NCBI GenBank assembly: GCA_965242605.1 | Contig: CBDESS010000003.1 | Location: 62,001 to 126,000 of the forward strand | Origin: JAAXHF01 sp965242605 | GTDB taxonomy: Bacteria; Desulfobacterota; Binatia; Bin18 | Reading direction: 5' to 3' | DNA length: 64,000 nucleotides | Part shown: positions 52,335-59,308 of the stretch, piece by piece | Layout: every line of letters begins with the position of its first letter | How positions within the stretch are numbered: the stretch's first letter is position 1 | Notes under the pieces: generated by a model | What the model was told of the DNA's origin: nothing | What the model saw: only the letters and a program-made list of their open reading frames with translations | Database searches by the model: none | Made by a program: the position numbers and the translations under genes

Positions 52335-54038
52335 ATGGTGGACCGTCTACATTTGCACAAGCAGTACATTATCGCCGCCCCCGACTTCAACCGCTGGCTG
52401 GTGCCGCCGGCCTCCGTCGCCATCCATCTGTGCATCGGTTCAATCTATGCCTGGAGCCTGTTCAACCCGGTCCTGACCAGGACCCTGGGCGTCGTCGCCC
52501 CGGCGGCCGGCGACTGGTCCTTGCCGGCGGTAGTGTGGGTTTTCTCGGTAGCCATTGTGTGTCTGGGGCTGACCGCGGCCTTTGCCGGCAAGTGGCTGGA
52601 AGAGGTTGGGCCCCGTTTGGTCGGGGTGGTGGCTGCGGTCTGCTGGGGAGGTGGGTTTCTCATCAGCGGTATCGGCATCCTGACCCATCAGCTCGTCCTG
52701 CTGTATGTGGGCTACGGTATCATCGGCGGGTGTGGCTTGGGCCTCGGCTATGTATCGCCGGTCACCACCCTGCTGCGCTGGTTTCCCGACCGGCGGGGAC
52801 TGGCGACTGGGATGGCGATCATGGGCTTTGGCGGCGGTGCGGTGCTGGGCACGCCATTGATTGAAGGGCTGCTGGCGAGCTTTGCGGTTGCGCCGGAGTA
52901 TCTGGGTAGCGCGGACAGCCTGTCGCTGCTGACCCGTGACGGAGTACGTTATGTCGAAACCTCGGCCGGCCTGCTGCGTGAAGTGGTGCTGCTGGGTCCG
53001 GGAGAGGCGGCTCAGCTCAACCTGGCCGCGGGGGCGTATGTGGTGGGCAGCGGTTCAACCGGGGTGGCGGCGACCTTCTTCACCCTCGGCCTGCTGTATT
53101 TCACGGTTATGATGGGTGCATCTTTCCTGTACAGGATTCCCGCGACTGGCTGGCGGCCGGCTGGCTGGCAGGAACCGGCCGAGCCGAACCGGATGATGAC
53201 GCGCCACGATGTCGAGAGCAGCCACGCCCTGCAAACCCCCCAATTCTACCTGCTGTGGCTGGTCCTGTTTTGTAACGTCACAGCCGGCATCGGCGTGCTG
53301 GGCGTGGCCAAAACCATGCTGAGCGAAATTTTCGGCACCCTGTTTCCGTCCATTGTGACCGCGGCCTTTGCCGCCAACTATGTGCTGATGATCGGCCTGT
53401 TCAACATGCTGGGCCGGCTGTTCTGGGCCGGTCTGTCGGACAAGATTGGCCGCAAGACGACCTATGGTATCTTCTTCATCCTCGGCATCGCGCTCTACCT
53501 CAGCGTGCCGTACAGCGCGGCGACGGCCAGCCTGCGGCCGGCGGTGGCCTGGCTGGTGGTGTTCTACGCCGCGACGCTGATTATCTTCACCATGTACGGC
53601 GGCGGCTTTGCGACGATTCCGGCCTATCTGGCCGACATCTTCGGCACCCGCCACATCGGTGCCATCTATGGCCGCTTGCTGACCGCCTGGAGCATGGCCG
53701 GAGTGGCCGGCCCGGTGGCCATTACCCAGTTGCGGGAGTCTTCGCGCCTGAGCGCTATTGAATCTCTTGCCGCCAGCGTGCCGGAGCAGGCTTTCATTCG
53801 AGCCTTTGGAATGGGGAAAGCCGCCCTGGCCGAGCTGGTTGAAGCCCAGACGGTCACGATTCCAACCTTGCTGGACATCGCTCCGCCTGGGGTCCTTGAC
53901 CCGTCGGCCACCCTCTACAATACGACCATGTACGCTATGGCAGCCCTGCTGGTCGTAGGGCTTCTTGCCAACCTGCTTGTCTGCCCTGTTCACGCCAGCC
54001 ATTATATACGTCAGTCTCATCCCCCGATGAAAAACTGA
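52335..54038 (+). CDS. OFA-family major facilitator transporter
   Basis: Twelve-helix MFS carrier of 567 residues, nearest in pattern to oxalate/formate antiporter (OFA) proteins, which exchange small carboxylates across the inner membrane. NRWLVPPASVAIHLCIGSIY followed by AWSLFNPVLTR is the family start. RWFPDRRGLATGMAIMGFGG is the loop motif, and GLSDKIGRKTTYGIFFILGI the second-half GxxxDxxGR motif. It is longer than usual owing to soluble inserts near residues 185-245 and 470-520. ATG 52335 has no strong ribosome site. Context suggests uptake of an organic acid for the catabolic genes. Confidence 0.87.
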   Translation: MVDRLHLHKQYIIAAPDFNRWLVPPASVAIHLCIGSIYAWSLFNPVLTRTLGVVAPAAGDWSLPAVVWVFSVAIVCLGLTAAFAGKWLEEVGPRLVGVVAAVCWGGGFLISGIGILTHQLVLLYVGYGIIGGCGLGLGYVSPVTTLLRWFPDRRGLATGMAIMGFGGGAVLGTPLIEGLLASFAVAPEYLGSADSLSLLTRDGVRYVETSAGLLREVVLLGPGEAAQLNLAAGAYVVGSGSTGVAATFFTLGLLYFTVMMGASFLYRIPATGWRPAGWQEPAEPNRMMTRHDVESSHALQTPQFYLLWLVLFCNVTAGIGVLGVAKTMLSEIFGTLFPSIVTAAFAANYVLMIGLFNMLGRLFWAGLSDKIGRKTTYGIFFILGIALYLSVPYSAATASLRPAVAWLVVFYAATLIIFTMYGGGFATIPAYLADIFGTRHIGAIYGRLLTAWSMAGVAGPVAITQLRESSRLSAIESLAASVPEQAFIRAFGMGKAALAELVEAQTVTIPTLLDIAPPGVLDPSATLYNTTMYAMAALLVVGLLANLLVCPVHASHYIRQSHPPMKN

Positions 54039-54064
54039 CACGCCGAGCATCGTCAATGAACCGC

Positions 54065-54526
54065 TCATCCACCTTTCTGTTCGTGGTATGCGCCAACAAA
54101 ATCCTCTAGGCCGAGCGTCACGTTGACCTTGAGGTCTTCATCAAGCCCTTCAAATAAAACGCCATCCTTGCCCCGCACGCTGTAAAAGACGACGCCCCCG
54201 CCTTGCCGGCTCCTTCCCGATGCGGCTCGCCCGGCGGGCTCGAAGTGTAGCTCCCCACCGGACGAATCTCCTTGAGCGAAACGTCAGGCTCATACAGCCG
54301 GTGCTCGCCCTGAACGACGAAGGTCTTGATCAGGGCCAAGTGTCTATGCAGAAAGATTTGCTGGTGGGGCGGGAATTTGAGAATGAAGTCAACGATGAGC
54401 TTTTCAGTATCAACATCGATCGAGCATGGCAAACACAAAATGCTCGAAATCTTCCAATGTGTACCACCGCATATGGCGGTCATCAAAGGGATACGGCGGT
54501 GTCTCGGCAGTAGGAGTGGTTGTCAT
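54065..54526 (-). pseudogene. Cupin protein broken by a 4-base duplication and a second frameshift
   Basis: On the minus strand ATG 54526 (GGGGGGA upstream) reads MTTTPTAETPPYPFDDRHMR and WYTLEDFEHFVFAMLD, then stops. At that point the DNA has CGATCGAT where one CGAT would keep the frame. The next frame gives DVDTEKLIVDFILKFPPHQQ, FLHRHLALIKTFVVQGEHRL and YTSSPPGEPHREG. A second shift then leads to VVFYSVRGKDGVLFEGLDED, VNVTLGLEDFVGAYHEQKGG and TGA 54065. It resembles the cupin group with HRHxAxxxxFVxxGxH metal motifs. The intact protein would be about 152 residues. The remaining bases of the 54039-54643 gap show nothing else. Confidence 0.75.
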
Positions 54527-54643
54527 GGATTGTCCCCCCTCTTTTGGTGCGCGGTGCTTGCCCGCTCACAGGACGCACCCTAGCACACCGGCCCAGCTGC
54601 TGCTAGCCTCAGCCCTATGACCCCTGAACTCAAAGGACACGGC

Positions 54644-55084
54644 ATGAAAGTCAAAGACCTGATGCAGACCGCGATCGTTACACTCCGAACGAACGATACG
54701 CTTGACGTTGCCGAAGACATCATGGGCATGGGCCGCTTTCGGCATCTGCCCGTTGTCCAGGCCGATATGCGGCTGCTCGGCGTGGTCTCACAGCGGGACC
54801 TGCTGCGGGCCTCGGTCTCGTCATTTTTGAAGGCGTCGGCCCATAAGCAACAGCAGTGGCTCGGCAAGATTGCGGTCCGGGATGTCATGGCCAAGCGCGT
54901 GGTGGCAGTCGAAGCGGAAACGGATATTGCAGAGGCGCTGCGCCTGCTGCTGAGCGAAAAGTTCGGCTGCCTGCCGGTTGTTGAGAACAAAAAACTGGTC
55001 GGCATTCTGACCGACACCGACCTCTTGGAATACCTGCAAAGCCTGTTGCGGGCGGGGCGGGCTGAGCAAGAGCCGGCCGACTAG
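54644..55084 (+). CDS. CBS-domain pair protein
   Basis: Cytoplasmic protein of 146 residues made of two CBS domains, a module that senses adenine nucleotides or similar ligands. The first repeat is MKVKDLMQTAIVTLRTNDTL through RFRHLPVVQADMRLLGVVSQ with RDLLRA; the second is VRDVMAKRVVAVEAETDIAE through KFGCLPVVENKKLVGILTDT. No effector domain is fused. ATG 54644 has AAAGGA upstream; ATG 54617 is in frame without one. A close relative is at 56511, and a universal stress protein lies between, a common grouping for energy or stress sensing. Confidence 0.9.
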   Translation: MKVKDLMQTAIVTLRTNDTLDVAEDIMGMGRFRHLPVVQADMRLLGVVSQRDLLRASVSSFLKASAHKQQQWLGKIAVRDVMAKRVVAVEAETDIAEALRLLLSEKFGCLPVVENKKLVGILTDTDLLEYLQSLLRAGRAEQEPAD

Positions 55085-55155
55085 AAAGGGGCCGCGGTTC
55101 TCGGTCGCCGCCATACCTTAAGGACCAAGTTTTCTGACTACTTTTTTGACTACAA

Positions 55156-55393
55156 TTGACAACAACAAATCTTGAGGACTTGGCTACCGCCTACCAGACT
55201 CTGTTTTTCGATCTGCCGCTGGCCGAAGCCCGCTTGTGGATGGGCGTTGGGAGTCGGCAGGAAGTCCTGAGATGCAGTCTGGACCGAATATGACGCCCTG
55301 AGCCATCTGGCCTCAAACGCTCTGGGCCAGGATGCCCTGTGGTCTGCTGCCCCGGAGTCCGGGCAGGTAGAGAAAAAAGAGCCGCGGCGCTAG
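55156..55393 (+). pseudogene. Remnant of an unidentified protein
   Basis: A plus-strand frame from TTG 55156 reads TTTNLEDLATAYQTLFFDLP, then LAEARLWMGVGSRQEVL, and stops at 55293. From about 55274 another frame reads VWTEYDALSHLASNALGQDA, then LWSAAPESGQVEKKEPRR, to TAG 55393. The two together look like a helical protein with one frameshift, but I do not recognise a family and no ribosome site is seen. It fills most of the gap between the CBS protein and the converging stress-protein gene. Confidence 0.25.
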
Positions 55394-55419
55394 GTGTCAG
55401 CCGGCGCGCCGCGCTTGGC

Positions 55420-56335
55420 CTACTGGTGCAGGGCCAACACCGGGCAGCCGGCCTCGCGCATCATCTTTTCGGTCAGGCTGCGCAGCAGCAGGTGGAACAT
55501 GCCGCTGAACCCGTGGGTTGCCATCACCAACAGGTCCGCTCCGATAGACTTCTCCATTTCGATGATGGTCCGCCCCGGGTCATCGCTCACATGGAGCTCG
55601 GTCTGGGTTTGGACTCCAGCCAGATAGGTCTGGACCAATTCGTCAAGCTTTTGCTGTGCGACTTTTTCGGCATACACATGGTCGGCCGGAGCCTGGGGAC
55701 TCGCCCGGTACATGTCCCGCAGCAGTAAATCGCTGTCCGCAGCCGGGACAATGTGCAAGGGATAGACGGTTGCCGCGTACTGCTCGGCAATCTGACGGGC
55801 TTGGCTCAGGGCTGTGCCTGACTGCTCGGTAATATCGACCGGCACCAGAATTTTCTGAAAGGACTGGGTCTCGGACAGGCGCTCGCCGTGCCGGGAGATA
55901 AAGACCGGGCCGGTGGTTTCCCGAACGACCTTCTCGGCTACGCTGCCCAGGATCAGGTGGGCGAGGCCCGTCCGGCCGTGGGTCGCCATCACAACAAGGT
56001 CCGCGCCGGTGTCCTTCTGGGCCTCAAGGATGCCGGCCGCGGGGTCGCTGTTGAGACGCGTAAGGATCTCGTACCGGGTGTCCTTCAGGTGTTCTTGGGC
56101 CAGGGTTTGCAATTTTTCGCGGGAGATTGTCTCTGCCCAATCCGGGGTCGGCCCCACCGCCTTTCTCAGGCTCATACACCCGCCGCAAGAGGTGGAATTC
56201 GTCGGTTGGAACAACGTGGAGCAAGGAGACGCTGCCGTTGTTCTGCCGGGCAAAATGGCGGGCGTATTCGAGCGCCTCTTGTGAGGTTTCATCAAAATAG
56301 ACCGGACTCAGGATTTTGCGAAATCGTTCGGGCAT
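55420..56335 (-). pseudogene. Tandem universal stress protein with a frameshift
   Basis: Two USP domains in one gene. The first begins at ATG 56335, MPERFRKILSPVYFDETSQE, and runs through SLLHVVPTDEFHLLRRVYEP in one frame. It then needs a one-base shift near 56155 to continue VGPTPDWAETISREKLQTLA and DTGADLVVMATHGRTGLAHL. The second domain starts FQKILVPVDITEQSGTALSQ and ends with GADLLVMATHGFSGMFHLLL. Both carry ATP-type GxxG-S/T motifs. Everything except the single frameshift is intact, so this could be a sequencing indel in the GGTGGGG run. Expected length about 304 residues. Confidence 0.8.
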
Positions 56336-56510
56336 AGGGGTGTCCTCCTTCGCGTATGCGCCTGTGCCTCTTCTGGAAAAAAGGGAGCGAATAGATTACT
56401 CATATAAAGAGCAGAGCGCGTCAAAAGTCAATCTGGACGATTCCAGAAAATGCCGGGGGTGGGCGCTAGGTGCCTGCGCCGGCCGGCCGGTGCGAAACAA
56501 GGAGGTTGGC

Positions 56511-56918
56511 ATGAAAACTGTAAGGGAGATCATGAAGACTGAGGTGACGACCTTGGGGCGCAACGATACCTTGCAGCTCGCTCAGGATATTATGACCCTG
56601 GGCCGCGTGCGTCATTTTCCGGTCCTTGAGGATGGCGAGCTGGTGGGGGTGATGAGCCAGCGCGACTTGTATAAGGCCTCGCTGGGCTCGGTGATGAAGT
56701 ATGGCGAGAAGGCCCAGCGGGAGTTTCTGGACACCATCGCGGTCAAAGAAGTCATGAAATATCCCCCTGTTACGATTGCTCCACAGGCGTCGGTCCAGGA
56801 AGCCGCCCGGCTGATGCTGAAGGAGAAAATTGGCTGTCTGCCGGTCCTCGACAACGGCGAGCTCGTCGGTATCGTGACCGAGACCGACATGCTTCAGCTG
56901 GTGACGGAGATGGCCTAG
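56511..56918 (+). CDS. CBS-domain pair protein
   Basis: Protein of 135 residues with two CBS repeats: MKTVREIMKTEVTTLGRNDT through RVRHFPVLEDGELVGVMSQR, and VKEVMKYPPVTIAPQASVQE through KIGCLPVLDNGELVGIVTET. It is clearly paralogous to the protein at 54644, sharing the DIMxxGRxRHxPV and SQRDL motifs. ATG 56511 has AAGGAGG upstream; the frame is open to 56316 without a site. The zinc-ribbon gene follows 31 bases later on the same strand. It probably senses an adenylate ligand; partner unknown. Confidence 0.9.
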   Translation: MKTVREIMKTEVTTLGRNDTLQLAQDIMTLGRVRHFPVLEDGELVGVMSQRDLYKASLGSVMKYGEKAQREFLDTIAVKEVMKYPPVTIAPQASVQEAARLMLKEKIGCLPVLDNGELVGIVTETDMLQLVTEMA

Positions 56919-56949
56919 GGACGGCCGAGCCGCCAAGTGAGGAAGTGCA

Positions 56950-57297
56950 ATGGACGAAAAAGACAGACTAGGCCAATTCCTGGACAAAAAAGAGCGTGCT
57001 GAGGAGAATCGGTTTTTTGCCGAGCGCGACCAGGAGTTGCTTGAACAGCTCAGACAAAAAAAGGCTGACGAAGAGGAGCAGCTCTTTCGTGAACTTGTCC
57101 ACCTGCGCTGTCCGCGGTGTGGGGCGCGGCTCGGACAGCGGGAGGTGCATGAGGTTACGATTGATGAGTGTCCGGAGTGTCAGGGCATCTGGCTTGATAA
57201 GGGCGAGCTGGAAGCGCTGTCCAAGCATCGGGGCGGCGAGTGGACCGCACAATTCATGCAACGCCTCACCCGCCTGTTGTACCATCCGAGCCGGTAG
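56950..57297 (+). CDS. Zinc-ribbon protein (zf-TFIIB type)
   Basis: Protein of 115 residues. The first half is a charged helix likely to form a coiled coil (ERAEENRFFAERDQELLEQL). The second half has the TFIIB-type zinc ribbon LRCPRCGARLGQREVHEVTI, then DECPECQGIWLDKGELEAL, with four Cys ligands and the GIWLDxGEL signature. Such proteins are widespread and mostly uncharacterised, sometimes beside stress or membrane-protein genes. AGGAAG precedes ATG 56950. It probably shares a transcript with the CBS protein upstream. Confidence 0.85.
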   Translation: MDEKDRLGQFLDKKERAEENRFFAERDQELLEQLRQKKADEEEQLFRELVHLRCPRCGARLGQREVHEVTIDECPECQGIWLDKGELEALSKHRGGEWTAQFMQRLTRLLYHPSR

Positions 57298-57458
57298 CGT
57301 GCCTGGGGAGGACAGCGTTGTTGCGGCCAAACACGCCATTGGCTGCTCAACGCCCGAGCAGCACGCCTGAAGACCACGGCCCCGAGCCTTGCCTTCCGGG
57401 CGTGGCCAAGCGCGTTCGGCGCGAGTTCCGGCAGACCCCGGCCCTGGAGCGGCCCTTC

Positions 57459-57480
57459 CTGCGCCTGGGCTCAGGCGCAG
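57459..57480 (-). other. 9-bp hairpin at the 3' end of the aldo/keto reductase gene
   Basis: CTGCGCCTG at 57459-57467 pairs exactly with CAGGCGCAG at 57472-57480 around a 4-base loop. It overlaps the last codons of the minus-strand aldo/keto reductase gene (stop at 57471). There is no T-tract, so it may protect the transcript end rather than terminate. The 57298-57458 stretch beside it has no gene I can support. Confidence 0.4.
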
Positions 57481-58412
57481 GGGACGATTGCCTCAATGTC
57501 TGTGAGGTCTGCGGCCGACAGCTTCCAACCCGCCGCCACCGCGTTGGCGCGAACCTGGGCCGGTTGTGTCGCGCCGGCAATGACGGAGGCGACACACGGC
57601 TGGGCGGCCAGCCATGAGAAGGCCAACTCCAGCAGACTATGTCCGCGCTCCTCGGCAAAGGTCTGGAGGGCTTCGAGCTTGGTGAAGTTCTCGTCGGTGG
57701 CCCAGCTTTGAAAGCCTTTGAGCGCACCGAGGCGGGTGTCGGGGTCAAAGCCCTGGCCGCGGCGATATTTCCCGGTCAGCAGCCCGTTGGCCAGCGGAAA
57801 GTAGGGCAGTTGGCCGAGCCGATGGGTGTCGCAGGCGGGGATTATGTCGTCCTCAACCTCCCGTTTGAGCAGGCTCCACTCGTTCTGGGCGGTATCAAAG
57901 CGGGCAAAGTCTCGGTCCTGAGCCGTGCGCTCCGCGGCACCAATCATCGCTCCGGTGTAGTTTGAATGACCGACGGCCCGGACCTTGCCCTGGCGGACCA
58001 GTTCGTTGAGGGCCCCGAGTGTTTCCTCAACCGGGGTGGCCTCGTCTGGATAGTGCATCTGATAGACATCGATCCAGTCGGTCCGCAGGCGTTTGAGGCT
58101 GTCCTCAACCCGAGCCATGATGTAGTCGTGCGAGCCCCAACGCTCGCCGGTTTTTTTGAGCTTGGCCACCCCGCCAAATTTGGTGGCCAGGATGATGTCT
58201 TTGCGGCGCGTACCCAGCACTTGACCGATCATCTCTTCAGACGCGCCAGAGCCGTACAGGTCGGCTGTATCCAAAAAATTGATCCCGGCGTCAAGGGCCG
58301 CCCCAACGACGGCCCGGCAGTCTTCAAGCTGAATACGCATACCAAAATTGTTGCAGCCCAGCCCAACAACGCTGGCCTGTAGGCCCGATGAGCCCAGCGG
58401 GCGTGTTTCCAT
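57471..58412 (-). CDS. Aldo/keto reductase
   Basis: NADPH-dependent TIM-barrel oxidoreductase of 313 residues. METRPLGSSGLQASVVGLGC is the usual first strand. The catalytic tetrad is visible: Asp in NFLDTADLYGSG, Tyr in the same motif, Lys in DIILATKFGG, and His in VYQMHYPD. The cofactor region near the C-terminus reads ASVIAGATQPAQVRANAVAA. AAAGGAGGG precedes ATG 58412. It is transcribed toward the zinc-ribbon gene. It reduces aldehydes or ketones; the natural substrate is not predictable. Confidence 0.92.
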   Translation of the reverse strand: METRPLGSSGLQASVVGLGCNNFGMRIQLEDCRAVVGAALDAGINFLDTADLYGSGASEEMIGQVLGTRRKDIILATKFGGVAKLKKTGERWGSHDYIMARVEDSLKRLRTDWIDVYQMHYPDEATPVEETLGALNELVRQGKVRAVGHSNYTGAMIGAAERTAQDRDFARFDTAQNEWSLLKREVEDDIIPACDTHRLGQLPYFPLANGLLTGKYRRGQGFDPDTRLGALKGFQSWATDENFTKLEALQTFAEERGHSLLELAFSWLAAQPCVASVIAGATQPAQVRANAVAAGWKLSAADLTDIEAIVPCA

Positions 58413-58463
58413 GCCTGTCCCTCCTTTGCCTCGGCGTGTGTAGTGCTGAGACAGAGGCAGACA

Positions 58464-59163
58464 TTAGCATTTTTGTGGCGGAAATTCGAGGGGCGTGCGT
58501 AGGGCTAGGTCGTGTCGGTTGAGCCGGGCCGGGGCCGCATCTCGGGCTCGCCTGCCGGAGCTTGGCCGAACGACCCGCTGCCCGAATCGCAGGAACGCCT
58601 GCTCGTCTGGTGTGGACCGGCGTCCGAGGATGACATTGCGGTGCGGAAAGCGGCCGAAACGCTGAATGATGGTCAGGTGTTTGCGGGCGAAGTCGAGCTA
58701 CGAGCTGAGAACCGTGCGCCAGTCGGACGGGGCTTGGGCCAGGAGGGCTTGGCAGCGTCGGACCGATTCTTCCTGGAGCGCGATATCCTCGGCGTGCTGG
58801 AGCGGCATGAGAAAGAAGGCTTGCTCGGGGGGCGTGAATTGGGCCAGATAATTTTTTTCCAGACCATGCTGATAGATGCGCCGGGCCTGCGGGTCTGTGC
58901 CAAACGCCGCGGGCGTGCCCCGAAACAGGTTGCGCGGCAGCTGATCCAGGGCGATGACAAGGGCCAGGCAGGGGCGGGCCGCGGTCTGCCAGCCCGTCCA
59001 GCCCGTGGCCGCCGGATTGGGCGTACAGCCCGCAGAACCGAGCCCGAATCTGGGTGTCAAGGTCCGGGCTCGCCTCGAACCAGAAGGGGTAGCGTTGGTC
59101 GGCCGCATGCGGGTCAGTGGCGGCATCGGCAAACCAGAATGTCAGCAGTTGGTCTGGACTCAT
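58464..59163 (-). pseudogene. DUF924-family protein with a frameshift and a nonsense codon
   Basis: On the minus strand ATG 59163 reads MSPDQLLTFWFADAATDPHA and RYPFWFEASPDLDTQIRARF, the start of DUF924 proteins. The reading changes frame near residue 48 and continues ALVIALDQLPRNLFRGTPAA, FFLMPLQHAEDIALQEESVR and SDWRTVLSS. A TAG interrupts, then the same frame gives LDFARKHLTIIQRFGRFPHR and NVILGRRSTPDEQAFL, the conserved DUF924 end, and runs to TAA 58464. Two independent lesions argue for real decay. The family is helical and of unknown biochemical function. Intact length would be near 190-230 residues. Confidence 0.78.
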
Positions 59164-59308
59164 AGGCCGGTGTGAATGGTAGGCTAGCATGTCTGCTGCC
59201 TGGGGGCGATGGGAGGATGGGCCGGACAGGCCGGCTCAGGCGAGGTCGCTTGCGCCACAGGCCGGTTCCTTATACATGACTCGTTCCTGACGGGCTGAAG
59301 GGGGGGAC

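Noticed and set aside
57298..57458. Possible small gene after the zinc-ribbon protein
   Set aside because: The open frame is Arg/Pro-rich, shows no conserved motif and has no ribosome site.
6415..59163. In-frame TAG codons inside three otherwise readable genes (6415-7333, 47908-48108, 58464-59163) as a sign of amber recoding
   Set aside because: Many intact genes here end in TAG (for example LLM 20619, YhhQ, SDR 26613, universal stress protein), and two of the TAG-bearing genes also contain frameshifts. Ordinary decay explains them.
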